Positions 53,260 through 61,506 of a stretch of DNA of 64,000 nucleotides are shown here, piece after piece. Every line of letters starts with the position of its first letter. The first letter of the stretch is position 1. Below the pieces are notes generated by a model. It searched no databases, had not been told where the DNA came from, and was given only the letters and a program-made list of their open reading frames with translations. The stretch is from Enterococcus pallens ATCC BAA-351 (lineage in GTDB: Bacteria; Bacillota; Bacilli; Lactobacillales; Enterococcaceae): positions 124,001 to 188,000 of the forward strand of contig NZ_ASWD01000001.1 of NCBI RefSeq assembly GCF_000407485.1, read 5' to 3'. The position numbers were made by a program, and so were the translations under genes.

Positions 53260-54256
53260 AAAGGTTTATCAAGGCCAGCATTTAACTACGGAAGAAATGA
53301 CAAGTATTTCAACCAATATTTTTGAAGGTAATTTAAGCGATACGCAAATTAGTGCTTTGCTGATTGCTCTAAAGCTAAAAGGTGTAACTTCTGAAGAATT
53401 GACCGGTTTGGCTACAATCATGCAAGGCAAAGCAGAAAAAATGCTGACTCCTCCAAAAGGTGTGATGGACAATTGCGGGACAGGTGGCGATCACTGCAAC
53501 AGCTTTAACATTAGTACCACGGCCGCTTTCGTTTTAGCTGGCGGCGGCATTCCAATGGCGAAGCATGGCAATCGCAGTATTTCCAGCCGTTCAGGTAGTG
53601 CTGATGTATTAGAAACCTTAGGCATTAATTTGACTGTATCGCCAGAAAAAATCGACTATTTATTGCGAGAAGTAGGAATAGCTTTCTTATTCTCACCAGC
53701 CATGCATCCAGCTATGAAATATGTGATGGGAATTCGTAGAGAGCTGGCAACACCAACCATTTTCAATTTAATTGGACCAATTATTAATCCTTACCGCCTG
53801 GATAATCAATTGATGGGAACCTTCGCTGGCGATTCATTGATGGAAACTGCAGAAACCTTAGGCAGAATGGGCCGAAAGAAAGCCATCGTCGTTCACGGCG
53901 CTCACGGTATGGACGAAGCGAATTTAGCTGGTACAACCAACTGTGCGATTTATCAAGACGGCAAAGTTTCCAGCTTCTCCTTTACACCGGAAGAATACGG
54001 GTTTAAGCGAGCACCATTAGAGGCCATCGTCGGTGGGGAAGCGTTGCAAAACCGCGATATTTTGTTATCGGTATTGCGGGATGAATCCTCTGTTTACCAT
54101 GACACAATTTTATTAAATGCCGGCTTAGGCTTTTTAGCCAGCGGTAAAGTAGCAACGCTGGAAGCTGGAATTGCAGAAGCTAAGCAATCTCTTGCCTCTG
54201 GAGCAGCTATGGATTGCTTACAAAAATTGGCACAAGAACAAAAGGCGGTGGCTTAA
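53243..54256 (+). CDS. trpD: Anthranilate phosphoribosyltransferase
   Basis: The 337-aa enzyme joins anthranilate to PRPP. The glycine-rich PRPP loop CGTGGD is at about residues 75-80, followed by NISTTAAFVLAGGGIPMAKHG, the RSGSADVLE motif and FLFSPAMHPAMKYV. The start lies inside the trpG 3' end with AGGAAGTAGGG as ribosome binding site. Its stop TAA shares a base with the ATG of trpC. Confidence 0.96.
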   Translation: MQKLFEKVYQGQHLTTEEMTSISTNIFEGNLSDTQISALLIALKLKGVTSEELTGLATIMQGKAEKMLTPPKGVMDNCGTGGDHCNSFNISTTAAFVLAGGGIPMAKHGNRSISSRSGSADVLETLGINLTVSPEKIDYLLREVGIAFLFSPAMHPAMKYVMGIRRELATPTIFNLIGPIINPYRLDNQLMGTFAGDSLMETAETLGRMGRKKAIVVHGAHGMDEANLAGTTNCAIYQDGKVSSFSFTPEEYGFKRAPLEAIVGGEALQNRDILLSVLRDESSVYHDTILLNAGLGFLASGKVATLEAGIAEAKQSLASGAAMDCLQKLAQEQKAVA

Positions 54257-55014
54257 TGGATTTTCTAGCAACTATTTTAGAAAAAAAGGCTGAAGAGGTA
54301 GCGCAGCTGTCGGAACAGCAAGTGCAAACAACAACGAAACGGCCATCCTTTTACCAAACAGTGAAGGAAGCACCAGAAACCGTGCATCTAATCGGTGAAA
54401 TCAAACGAGCCTCTCCTTCAAAAGGAGATATCAAAACCGATGTGGATATTTTAGAACAAGCCAAGTCATATGAAGCAGGAGGAGTCAGTGCTATTTCAGT
54501 ACTGACAGATGAAGTCTTTTTCAAAGGAACGATTGAAGATTTGAAAGAGGTTGCTCAAGTGGTGAAGCTGCCGATTTTATGCAAGGATTTTATTATTGAC
54601 GAAAGACAATTAGTTCGTGCAAAAAACGCCGGGGCGAGCATCGTCTTGCTAATCGTAGCAGCTTTAACCGAGGAACGCTTGTCGGAGCTTTATCAAGCAG
54701 CTAAAACCCTCGGCTTGGAAGTATTGGTAGAAACGCATAACCAAGAGGAGCTAAACACCGCTCATCGGATCGATGCTCAAATTATTGGTGTAAACAATCG
54801 TGATCTGACCACCTTTGACGTGACGATTGCTACAAGTGAGGCCTTGGCTCAACCGTCAACTGACCGAATCTACATTAGCGAATCTGGATTTAAAACTGGT
54901 GAGGATGTTCAGCGGATTGCCAAAGATTATCAAGCTGTTTTAGTGGGAGAAACATTAATGCGTTCAGAAAATATTGCCGAAAAAATTCAGGAATTGCGAG
55001 TGAAGCGAACATGA
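54256..55014 (+). CDS. trpC: Indole-3-glycerol-phosphate synthase
   Basis: The ATG at 54256 overlaps the trpD stop (TAATG) and gives a 252-aa TIM-barrel protein of normal length. It turns CdRP into indole glycerol phosphate. Catalytic and binding motifs are LIGEIKRASPSKGDIK, SVLTDEVFFKGTIEDL, PILCKDFIIDERQL, VNNRDLTTF and YISESGFKTGEDV. GGCGGTGG serves as a ribosome binding site within trpD. It overlaps trpF by four bases. Confidence 0.96.
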   Translation: MDFLATILEKKAEEVAQLSEQQVQTTTKRPSFYQTVKEAPETVHLIGEIKRASPSKGDIKTDVDILEQAKSYEAGGVSAISVLTDEVFFKGTIEDLKEVAQVVKLPILCKDFIIDERQLVRAKNAGASIVLLIVAALTEERLSELYQAAKTLGLEVLVETHNQEELNTAHRIDAQIIGVNNRDLTTFDVTIATSEALAQPSTDRIYISESGFKTGEDVQRIAKDYQAVLVGETLMRSENIAEKIQELRVKRT

Positions 55015-55628
55015 CCCACATAAAAATTTGCGGCTTGTCGACAACGGAAGCGGTAGAAACAGCCGTACAAGGTGGCGCTGATTATTTAGGGTTTGTTTTT
55101 GCTAAAAGTCCGCGACAGGTAACAGCAGAGCAGGTTAAAAAAATTACAGCTAACGTCCCAGCAGCGATAAAAAAAGTCGGTGTTTTCGTTTCTCCGAGTC
55201 GAGACGAGGTGGAGAAAACCATTCAAGCAGCAGGCTTGGATTTGGTGCAAATCCATGGTGAACCCTTAACAGAAGCGGTTAGTGTTCCGATCATCCGAGC
55301 AGTTAGCATTCGCAAGTCGGAGGCTTTGCCGCAAACAGGAATTGAAGCATATTTATTATTGGATGCCCCGCCCGCAAAATATATGGGTGGCAACGGTGAG
55401 GTTTTTGATTGGCAGGCAGTTAATCCAGATGAGCTGCCGCAAGAAACACTCTTCATCGCTGGCGGTTTAACCCCAGAAAATGTTGCAGCGGCTATTCAGT
55501 ATTTTCAACCGCTGGCTGTCGATGTCTCTAGCGGCGTCGAAACCAATGGGAAAAAAGATCATAAAAAGATAACTGCCTTTTGCCAAGCAGTGAAGGAGGA
55601 AACACATGTATCAGCAACCAACCACTAA
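55011..55628 (+). CDS. trpF: Phosphoribosylanthranilate isomerase
   Basis: The 205-aa TIM-barrel enzyme isomerises PRA to CdRP. The catalytic Cys is in [13 protein letters not shown] and the catalytic Asp in [29 protein letters not shown] and [19 protein letters not shown] bind phosphate. The usual TG of the GGTG motif is replaced by GGNG, a conservative change. It overlaps trpC by four bases and trpB by 23. Having trpC and trpF as separate genes is the Bacillus/Lactobacillales arrangement. Confidence 0.96.
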   Translation: MTHIKICGLSTTEAVETAVQGGADYLGFVFAKSPRQVTAEQVKKITANVPAAIKKVGVFVSPSRDEVEKTIQAAGLDLVQIHGEPLTEAVSVPIIRAVSIRKSEALPQTGIEAYLLLDAPPAKYMGGNGEVFDWQAVNPDELPQETLFIAGGLTPENVAAAIQYFQPLAVDVSSGVETNGKKDHKKITAFCQAVKEETHVSATNH

Positions 55629-56799
55629 AGGATTTTATGGGGATTTCGGCGGACAATTTGTCCCAGAAACCTTAATGTATGCCGTGCAGGAATTAACCGA
55701 AACCTACGAAAGCTCTAAAACCGATCCGGAATTTCAAAAGGAATTGGCTTATTATTTAACTCAATACGTAGGAAGAGAGAATCCCTTGTATTTCGCTGAA
55801 CGTCTAACTGAAAAACTAGGCGGCGCTAAGATTTATTTAAAACGAGAAGATTTGAACCATACTGGGGCCCACAAAATCAACAATGCCATTGGTCAAGTAT
55901 TATTAGCAAAACGCATGGGCAAAAATAAAATCGTTGCTGAAACAGGTGCTGGCCAGCATGGAGTGGCTACCGCAACTGCGGCTGCTTTGTTCGGCATGGA
56001 GTGTATCGTTTTTATGGGAGAAGTCGATGTTAAGCGTCAGGAATTAAATGTCTTCCGGATGGAGCTGTTAGGCGCAAAGGTAGAAAGTGTAGTCTCTGGC
56101 AGTAAAACCTTGAAAGATGCTGTGAACGAGGCACTGAGGTATTGGGTTGCGAATGTAGAAGATACCCATTATGTAATGGGATCTGTCTTAGGACCGCATC
56201 CTTTTCCCGAAATTGTGCGGGATTATCAAAGTGTGATTGGTAACGAAGCTCGCCGTCAGATTTTGGAGGCAGAAGAAAAATTACCAGATGTAGCACTTGC
56301 TTGTGTTGGTGGCGGCAGTAACGCCATGGGATTGTTTTATCCGTTTGTTGAGGATGAAGGGGTTCGATTAATCGGAGTAGAGGCTGCTGGAAAAGGTGTT
56401 CACACCGATGAGCATGCAGCACCGATTACCCAAGGCGACATTGGTGTATTGCACGGTGCCCGGATGCATTTGCTGCAAGATGATGATGGACAAGTCATTG
56501 AGGCTTATTCCATTTCAGCTGGCTTGGATTATCCAGGAGTTGGACCAGAACATTCTTATTTATCAAGTATAAAACGAGCTGAATATGTCACGATTGATGA
56601 CGAAGAAGCAGTTGAGGCTTTCCATCTATTGTCTCGTGTAGAAGGGATTATCCCTGCTTTGGAAAGCTCCCATGCGATTGCTCATGTTATGAAGCTGGCT
56701 CCTCAAATGGAAAAAGATCAAAGCATTGTTCTTTGCCTATCAGGCCGGGGAGATAAAGATGTTCAGCAAATCAAGGATCGGATGGAGGCAGCGAAATGA
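55606..56799 (+). CDS. trpB: Tryptophan synthase beta chain
   Basis: The 397-aa PLP enzyme condenses indole and serine. The PLP lysine is Lys90 in [16 protein letters not shown], the phosphate loop is [15 protein letters not shown], and [19 protein letters not shown] binds the serine carboxylate. It starts inside trpF with AAGGAGGAAACAC. It is the TrpB1 type that works with TrpA, whose gene overlaps its end by four bases. Confidence 0.97.
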   Translation: MYQQPTTKGFYGDFGGQFVPETLMYAVQELTETYESSKTDPEFQKELAYYLTQYVGRENPLYFAERLTEKLGGAKIYLKREDLNHTGAHKINNAIGQVLLAKRMGKNKIVAETGAGQHGVATATAAALFGMECIVFMGEVDVKRQELNVFRMELLGAKVESVVSGSKTLKDAVNEALRYWVANVEDTHYVMGSVLGPHPFPEIVRDYQSVIGNEARRQILEAEEKLPDVALACVGGGSNAMGLFYPFVEDEGVRLIGVEAAGKGVHTDEHAAPITQGDIGVLHGARMHLLQDDDGQVIEAYSISAGLDYPGVGPEHSYLSSIKRAEYVTIDDEEAVEAFHLLSRVEGIIPALESSHAIAHVMKLAPQMEKDQSIVLCLSGRGDKDVQQIKDRMEAAK

Positions 56800-57581
56800 A
56801 AACTTTGACCACTTATTTAAGTAAAAAAGCCGAAAAACAAAAATTATTTGTTCCCTATATTATGGCCGGCGCTCAAGGATTGGAGTCTTTGCCGGATGAA
56901 ATCAAGATGCTGGCGAAAAATGGTGCGACAGCCATTGAAATTGGTGTGCCTTTTTCTGATCCAGTAGCAGATGGTCCAATTATTCAGGAAGCCGGGTTGC
57001 GAGCTTTAGCCAATAAAGTTACCTTGAAAAAAATTATTGCGCTGCTGCAGCAATTTGATTCACCAGTCCCGTTAATTTTCATGGGCTATAGTAATTCCTT
57101 CTTCCATTATGGCTTAGAAAATTTAGTCAAGGATTTGGAAAATACGGATGTCAAAGGATTTATCATCCCCGATTTGCCCTATGAACATCGTGACTTGGTG
57201 TTGCCGACTTTTGACGAAGCGGACCTAGCGTTGCTCACATTGATCTCGTTGACCAGTCCTCAGGAACGTATTCGCACCTTATTAGAAGAAGCAGAAGGAT
57301 TTGTTTACGCGGTAACCATTAACGGAACAACAGGAACCGGTAAGAATTATCGCGACAATCTGGATGAACATCTGGCTTTAATCACGAAGGAAAGTAAGAT
57401 TCCTGTTTTGGCTGGCTTTGGCGTCTCAGATCGCAGTCACGTGGAACGCTTTAACAACTGTTGCGATGGCGTAGTCGTTGGTTCTAAGATCGTTAAAAGT
57501 CTGCAGGATAAGGGCATAGCAGAAACGGGCAAGCTGGTTTATTCTCTGACTAATTCAATTGAGCAAGTCAGTGCTGGATAA
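56796..57581 (+). CDS. trpA: Tryptophan synthase alpha chain
   Basis: The 261-aa TIM-barrel protein cleaves indole glycerol phosphate and channels indole to TrpB. The catalytic Glu is in [18 protein letters not shown] and the catalytic Asp in [12 protein letters not shown]; loop 6 reads [13 protein letters not shown] and phosphate is held by [14 protein letters not shown]. It is the last gene of the operon, followed by a large terminator hairpin. Confidence 0.97.
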   Translation: MKTLTTYLSKKAEKQKLFVPYIMAGAQGLESLPDEIKMLAKNGATAIEIGVPFSDPVADGPIIQEAGLRALANKVTLKKIIALLQQFDSPVPLIFMGYSNSFFHYGLENLVKDLENTDVKGFIIPDLPYEHRDLVLPTFDEADLALLTLISLTSPQERIRTLLEEAEGFVYAVTINGTTGTGKNYRDNLDEHLALITKESKIPVLAGFGVSDRSHVERFNNCCDGVVVGSKIVKSLQDKGIAETGKLVYSLTNSIEQVSAG

Positions 57582-57607
57582 TCATCCGAGAGTAAAGAAG
57601 CAACACT

Positions 57608-57680
57608 TATAAATAAAAAAGCTTGAATCGATTGCAGCAACCTGAAAAAGGTCATGACAATTGGTTCAAGCTTTTTTTAT
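57608..57680. terminator. Terminator of the trp operon
   Basis: AAAAAAGCTTGAA pairs with TTCAAGCTTTTTTT, with an inner CAGCAACC/GGTCATG region as loop. On the minus strand it would also end the broken gene next to it. Confidence 0.8.
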
Positions 57681-57808
57681 TCAAAATCCTTGCAGCTTAA
57701 TGTTCGCCGAATTGACTGAACTGAGTAAGCAGGATCAACATCAAACATAGCTTCTAAGGCACTGATAACCTGCTGCTCTCGATTAAAGCTGCCATTTTTA
57801 ACAGAATT
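57677..57808 (-). pseudogene. C-terminal fragment of an unidentified gene
   Basis: On the minus strand a frame of 43 codons runs from an in-frame stop at 57811-57809 to a TAA at 57679-57677. It reads NGSFNREQQVISALEAMFDV followed by DPAYSVQSIRRTLSCKDFE. The composition looks coding, the stop abuts a terminator, and there is no start codon, so it is probably the tail of a gene whose front was lost when the IS605-type element arrived. The family is not recognised. Confidence 0.5.
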
Positions 57809-57979
57809 TCAGGCAGAAGTCGCCCAGCCTCTATAGGTGGTTGATGAATGCCTTTTTTTGTTTAGGAGACGGTGCAACTAAAAAACGACAAAAAGCTATT
57901 GCTACGCGATTTTCCGCATGATATAATCACCTAGAGAACACGTGTTCGTGTTCTCGGAACTAACAAAGGGGTGGATCCC

Positions 57980-59122
57980 ATGGAACAACTAAAAGCGTAC
58001 AAGTACCGCATCTATCCAACAGAAGAACAAGTCGTCTTCTTTGCCAAGACTTTTGGTTGTGTTCGAAAAGTCTACAACTTGATGCTGGATGAGCGGATGA
58101 AGGCTTATGCGTCAATGAAGAATGATCCTTCCAAAAAAATGAAAAGGCCTACCCCAGCGAAATACAAGAACGACTATCCTTATTTGAAAGAAGTGGATAG
58201 TCTTGCCTTAGCGAATGCCCAGTTTAATTTAAACAAGGCTTACAACAACTTTTTTCGCGATAACCGTGTCGGTTTCCCTAAATTCAAAAGCAAAAGCAGT
58301 CCGGTTCAAAGCTATACCACCAACAATCAAAACGGCACCATTTCTCTAGTGGATAACAAATACATCAAACTACCCAAGCTAAAATCCCTTGTCCGTATTA
58401 AACGCCATCGCCAACCAAAAGGAGAGATTCGATCCGCAACAATCTCTCGTCATGCAAGCGGCAACTACTACCTTTCTTTGTTGTGCAAAGAAGATATACA
58501 AAAGCTTCCTAAAACGAATTCGGTTATTGGCATCGATCTGGGGATTAAAGACTTTGCCATTCTTTCAGACGGACAAAAGATTGACAACCAACACTTTACC
58601 GCAGAAATGGAACGGAAGTTAATCCGTGAACAGCGGAAGCTTTCTCGTCGGGCTTTACAAGCTAAGAAAGCGGGAAAAAAGCTAAGTGAAGCCAAGAACT
58701 ACCAAAAACTAAAACGCAAAGTGGCAAGATTGCACGAAAAAGTCAAAAGCCAACGCAACGACTTTCTAAATAAGTTAAGTACTGAACTCATCAAAAACCA
58801 CGATGTGATCTGTCTCGAAGACTTACCTACGAAGGATCTATTGCGTAATCATAAATTGGCCAAAAGTATCTCGGATGTTTCCTGGTCTAGCTTTGTGACG
58901 AAACTCCAGTACAAAGCCGACTGGTATGGACGAGAAATGATTCAGGTAGCCAGGTGGTATCCATCTAGTCAACTTTGTTCCGAATGCGGACACAAGGATG
59001 GTAAGAAACCACTTCAGATTCGAGAGTGGACCTGCCCGATTTGTCATGCCCACCATGATCGAGACATCAATGCCAGTATCAACATTCTAAACGAAGGGCT
59101 GCGTATGCGAGCCTTTGCATAA
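57980..59122 (+). CDS. tnpB: TnpB RNA-guided nuclease of the IS605 family
   Basis: The ATG at 57980 follows AAAGGGGTGGATCCC and gives 380 residues, a normal TnpB length. The RuvC-like nuclease residues are present: Asp in VIGIDLGIKDFAI, Glu in VICLEDLPTKDL and Asp in HHDRDINASINIL; the zinc ribbon has Cys pairs in CSECGH and CPICHA. The N-terminus AYKYRIYPTEEQVVFFAKTF is the wedge/REC start. TnpB cuts DNA guided by the omega RNA made from the right end. All catalytic residues are intact, so it may be active, but without TnpA it cannot transpose on its own. Confidence 0.95.
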   Translation: MEQLKAYKYRIYPTEEQVVFFAKTFGCVRKVYNLMLDERMKAYASMKNDPSKKMKRPTPAKYKNDYPYLKEVDSLALANAQFNLNKAYNNFFRDNRVGFPKFKSKSSPVQSYTTNNQNGTISLVDNKYIKLPKLKSLVRIKRHRQPKGEIRSATISRHASGNYYLSLLCKEDIQKLPKTNSVIGIDLGIKDFAILSDGQKIDNQHFTAEMERKLIREQRKLSRRALQAKKAGKKLSEAKNYQKLKRKVARLHEKVKSQRNDFLNKLSTELIKNHDVICLEDLPTKDLLRNHKLAKSISDVSWSSFVTKLQYKADWYGREMIQVARWYPSSQLCSECGHKDGKKPLQIREWTCPICHAHHDRDINASINILNEGLRMRAFA

Positions 59123-59278
59123 TCAAATCAATAACCGTAGGAACTACGGGGATAGCTTGGTAAAAAAGAGCAACCGCTGCAAGCAAAGACAACTGCAAGT
59201 AAGTAAGCTCTGTTCCCAAGAAGCTCCCACTTCAAGCGTGAAGAACCAATCGGTTTAGCTCAGTGGCGAGTAGTTCAC
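59123..59278 (+). ncRNA. Probable omega RNA (reRNA) segment at the right end
   Basis: CCGTAGGAACTACGGGG (a CCGTAG/CTACGG hairpin) and GATAGCTTGGTAA follow the tnpB stop, the usual start of the omega-RNA scaffold in IS1341-type elements. The scaffold would end at GAGTAGTTCAC (59278), and the guide would be the flanking bases from 59279 on, inside the broken oxidoreductase gene. Confidence 0.6.
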
Positions 59279-59539
59279 TACAGGTTTGCGAGAATAATGT
59301 TAACAACAAGTGCAGCAGTACAGAAAATTACTGAAGCTGCTGTGATAATCACACAGGATGGAAAGGAAAAACAAATTCCTGCAGACACTGTGATTATTGC
59401 TGCTGGTTATAATCCAGTCAATCAACTGGAAGCAGCCATTGAAGATTATGTAGATGTGACCGTGGTGGGGGATGCCGTAGCTTCCCGAAAAATTATGGAT
59501 GCTATCCATGAAGCTTACCATACAATTCGTGTAATGTAA
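59279..59539 (+). pseudogene. C-terminal fragment of an FAD/NAD-domain oxidoreductase (OYE, 2-enoate/dienoyl-CoA reductase type)
   Basis: The frame reads into KQIPADTVIIAAGYNPVNQL, then VDVTVVGDAVASRKIMDAIH and EAYHTIRVM. This is the end of the C-terminal pyridine nucleotide-disulfide domain of long OYE-family reductases. The first possible ATG is at 59297, but the domain and the entire FMN barrel are missing: the IS605-type element ends at 59278. A terminator follows the stop. The front of the gene is not on the other side of the element, so a deletion went with or after the insertion. Confidence 0.8.
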
Positions 59540-59544
59540 TTTAG

Positions 59545-59586
59545 GCCTCTTCTTAGAAAACGGCATTCTAAGAAGAGGTTTTTTTA
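59545..59586 (+). terminator. Terminator after the oxidoreductase fragment
   Basis: CCTCTTCTTAGAA pairs exactly with TTCTAAGAAGAGG, followed by seven T residues. Confidence 0.85.
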
Positions 59587-59605
59587 TTTTCTATAAAAAT
59601 AATGG

Positions 59606-59635
59606 TTGTTTATTAAGGAGTTTTTGATCTATACT
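59606..59635 (+). promoter_or_regulatory. Promoter of the methionine-type ABC operon
   Basis: TTGTTT (59606-59611), 18-bp spacer, TATACT (59630-59635), about 250 bases before the metQ start. Confidence 0.55.
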
Positions 59636-59639
59636 TATG

Positions 59640-59870
59640 AAAGGGCTTAAAGCAAAAAGACTTTAACTTTTTAGGAGGTGGAAAAATGTGGCAATTTCAA
59701 CGGTGACTTTGACATAGCTTAGGTCTTAGAGTTTCTAAGCCGGCGAAAACCAGTTTTTTCCTCCAACTATTTGATGATATAAGTGATTAACATCACATGA
59801 TCAGCTGTTTGCGAGGAAGGCATGCTTATTTAAGTATGTTTATTTTGTGTGTCTAAAAATAGCAGAAATG
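59640..59870 (+). promoter_or_regulatory. Long structured leader of the metQ operon
   Basis: The leader has a six-codon ORF with a strong ribosome binding site. GGAGG (59674-59678) and AAAAA (59682-59686) can pair with TTTTTTCCTCC (59754-59764), closing a domain with an inner GCTTAG/CTAAGC stem at about 59717-59740. Further on, CATGCTTA/TAAGTATG forms a hairpin near 59820-59838 before a T-rich run. No S-box, SMK-box or T-box consensus was recognised. Confidence 0.5.
59686..59706 (+). CDS. Six-residue leader peptide ORF (MWQFQR)
   Basis: ATG at 59686 is followed by TGG CAA TTT CAA CGG and the stop TGA. AGGAGGTG lies at 59673-59680, one of the best ribosome binding sites in the window. Its length and place in a long leader ahead of an amino-acid transporter operon suggest a regulatory leader peptide. 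It contains no Met besides the start and no Cys, so it is not a simple Met or Cys attenuator. Confidence 0.45.
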   Translation: MWQFQR

Positions 59871-59882
59871 GGGATTATGGGG

Positions 59883-60689
59883 ATGAAAAAAGGAACAATC
59901 ATGTTAGGTTTAGCTACATTATTTTTATTGGCAGGCTGCGGGTCGCAACCAAAAGAAGCAACAGAGTCAGATAAAAAAGAAATTAAAATTGCCTGCAATC
60001 AAGTATCAATTAACTCGCTGGAAGCAGCTAAGGCAGCTATGGAAGAAAAAGGCTACGAGCCAGAGTTTGTTACTTTCTCAAACAATATCGAAGCCTTACA
60101 AGCAGTGAATGACGGAAACGTGGATGCCTCCTTTGCACAGCATGAGCCGTTTATGAAATCCTTCAATGAGCAAAAAGGCGGTAAGCTAGCCATGATGTCA
60201 CCGCATGTTTATTATACAGGTATTGGCTTGTACTCGACGAAATATGATGCAGTGGATCAGCTGCCAGATGGTGCACAAATTGCCATCATGAATGATGCGA
60301 TGAACCGAGACAATTCTTTAATAATGATGGAGGATGCTGGTTTAATCAAACTGACGGATGAAAAGGATTCGGGCTTTACTTCCTTGGATATTGTTGAGAA
60401 TCCGAAGAATTTTGAATTTGTAGAAATTGAACAGGCTCAAACTGTCCGCAGTTTAGAGGATCTGGATGCAGCAACCTGCTTCTTCACCTTTATGTTTAAC
60501 TCTGGAGAAGATTATAAAAACTATTTAATCCGTGATCAGCATGCAGAAGATTTTCCAATTAGTTTAATTGTTCGTGATGAAGACAAAGACAGTGATTGGG
60601 CAAAGGATATCAATGCTTCATTTACAACTAAGGAAAGTAAGAAGGGCATCAATGATCATTTCAAAGGAGTTTTCACCTTCTATGAGTAA
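59883..60689 (+). CDS. MetQ/NlpA-family substrate-binding lipoprotein
   Basis: The 268-aa protein begins MKKGTIMLGLATLFLLAGCG, a lipoprotein signal with lipobox LLAGC. The rest is a NlpA/MetQ solute-binding domain (EPEFVTFSNNIEALQAVNDG, then DASFAQHEPFMKSFNEQKGG). It captures methionine or a similar amino acid outside the membrane for the MetN-MetI transporter encoded downstream. The ATG at 59883 is chosen because the signal peptide starts there, though the site ahead (ATGGGGATTATGGGG) is irregular. A DUF169 gene is inserted between it and metN. Confidence 0.88.
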   Translation: MKKGTIMLGLATLFLLAGCGSQPKEATESDKKEIKIACNQVSINSLEAAKAAMEEKGYEPEFVTFSNNIEALQAVNDGNVDASFAQHEPFMKSFNEQKGGKLAMMSPHVYYTGIGLYSTKYDAVDQLPDGAQIAIMNDAMNRDNSLIMMEDAGLIKLTDEKDSGFTSLDIVENPKNFEFVEIEQAQTVRSLEDLDAATCFFTFMFNSGEDYKNYLIRDQHAEDFPISLIVRDEDKDSDWAKDINASFTTKESKKGINDHFKGVFTFYE

Positions 60690-61506
60690 ATTTAAAGAGC
60701 TGAACAAACGCTTGAATTACTTGTTAAATCTGGAACGTCAGGTTGTAGGCATTACCTTTTTACATTCAAGGGAAGCTTTCTTACAGCACCCAGCACCAAA
60801 ATATCAAAAGCTGATTCCCTATTGTGGTGCGGTACAAAAAGCAACACAGGGAGAACAAATGAAGCTGGATTTAAGCAATTTTGCTTGTCCGGCTTCCGCA
60901 GTTGCGATGGGGCTAGTGGACAATGATGACTACAGTGCTAGCGGAGAAAAACACGCGAACATGAAGGTTTACAAAGACATCGAAGTCAGCAAGCAGGTGG
61001 CTGATGATATGGTCTATCGCCAAGAAGCAGCTTATGGAATCGCGATTGAGCCAATTGAGACTTGGACCCAAGCGCCCGATATTGTTTTGCTGATTACCGT
61101 GCCCTACAATGCGATGCGAATCCTGCAAGGAAATGCTTTCCATTTTGGACAGGTAAAGCAAATGAAAATGACAGGAATGCAGGCCTTGTGTCAGGAAGCA
61201 ACCTCTTATCCTTTCGAAATGGACGAAATCAATGTGTCGATGATGTGTTCAGGAACCCGTTACGTGGCTCGCTGGAAGGATGAGGAATTGTGCATCGGTA
61301 TTCCTTACCATAAATTTGAGCAGGTAATCGATGGCTTGGAGCAAACCTTAAATCCGATGGAGCTTTTAGAGAAGAAGCGGCAAATTATTAAGAAAACCGC
61401 GGACAATGATGAAGCCGATTTTTATGATGTTCGCAAAAGAGAAAACTATTTCCGAGGAGCCTATCAAGGCGTGAAGCGGGAAGGGCGAGTACATGATCAG
61501 GATTGA
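60682..61506 (+). CDS. DUF169-family protein within the ABC operon
   Basis: The 274-aa cytoplasmic protein starts at an ATG that overlaps the metQ stop by eight bases, with AAAGGAG 12 bases ahead. It shows DUF169 features: LLNLERQVVGITFL at the start, conserved Cys residues in LIPYCGAVQKATQG and FACPASAVAMGL, and CSGTRYVARWKDEELCIGIP near residue 190. The function of DUF169 is not established. Being translationally coupled to metQ and metN on both sides (overlap of 14 bases with metN) argues for a role linked to the imported substrate. The several cysteines allow metal or cofactor binding. Confidence 0.82.
   Translation: MSKFKELNKRLNYLLNLERQVVGITFLHSREAFLQHPAPKYQKLIPYCGAVQKATQGEQMKLDLSNFACPASAVAMGLVDNDDYSASGEKHANMKVYKDIEVSKQVADDMVYRQEAAYGIAIEPIETWTQAPDIVLLITVPYNAMRILQGNAFHFGQVKQMKMTGMQALCQEATSYPFEMDEINVSMMCSGTRYVARWKDEELCIGIPYHKFEQVIDGLEQTLNPMELLEKKRQIIKKTADNDEADFYDVRKRENYFRGAYQGVKREGRVHDQD

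Larger units (their letters stand above)
57841..59278 (+). mobile_element. IS200/IS605-family (IS1341-type) element with tnpB only
   Basis: The element carries tnpB but no tnpA. The right end is clear: after tnpB come the omega-RNA-like segment and a subterminal imperfect hairpin (CTCCCACT with AGTGGCGAG) ending GAGTAGTTCAC at 59278. The left end is not resolved; TTGAT at 57841-57845 is a candidate target motif, and a perfect hairpin GAGAACACG-TGTT-CGTGTTCTC lies at 57935-57956. Gene fragments flank both sides. Confidence 0.7.

Noticed and set aside
57690-57980. The minus-strand fragment and the oxidoreductase fragment as two halves of one gene split by the IS element
   Set aside because: They are on opposite strands and both are C-terminal ends with their own stop codons and terminators.
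59640-59870. S-box (SAM-I), SMK-box or Met T-box in the metQ leader
   Set aside because: None of the conserved sequence elements, including the T-box TGGNACCGCG-like sequence, is present.
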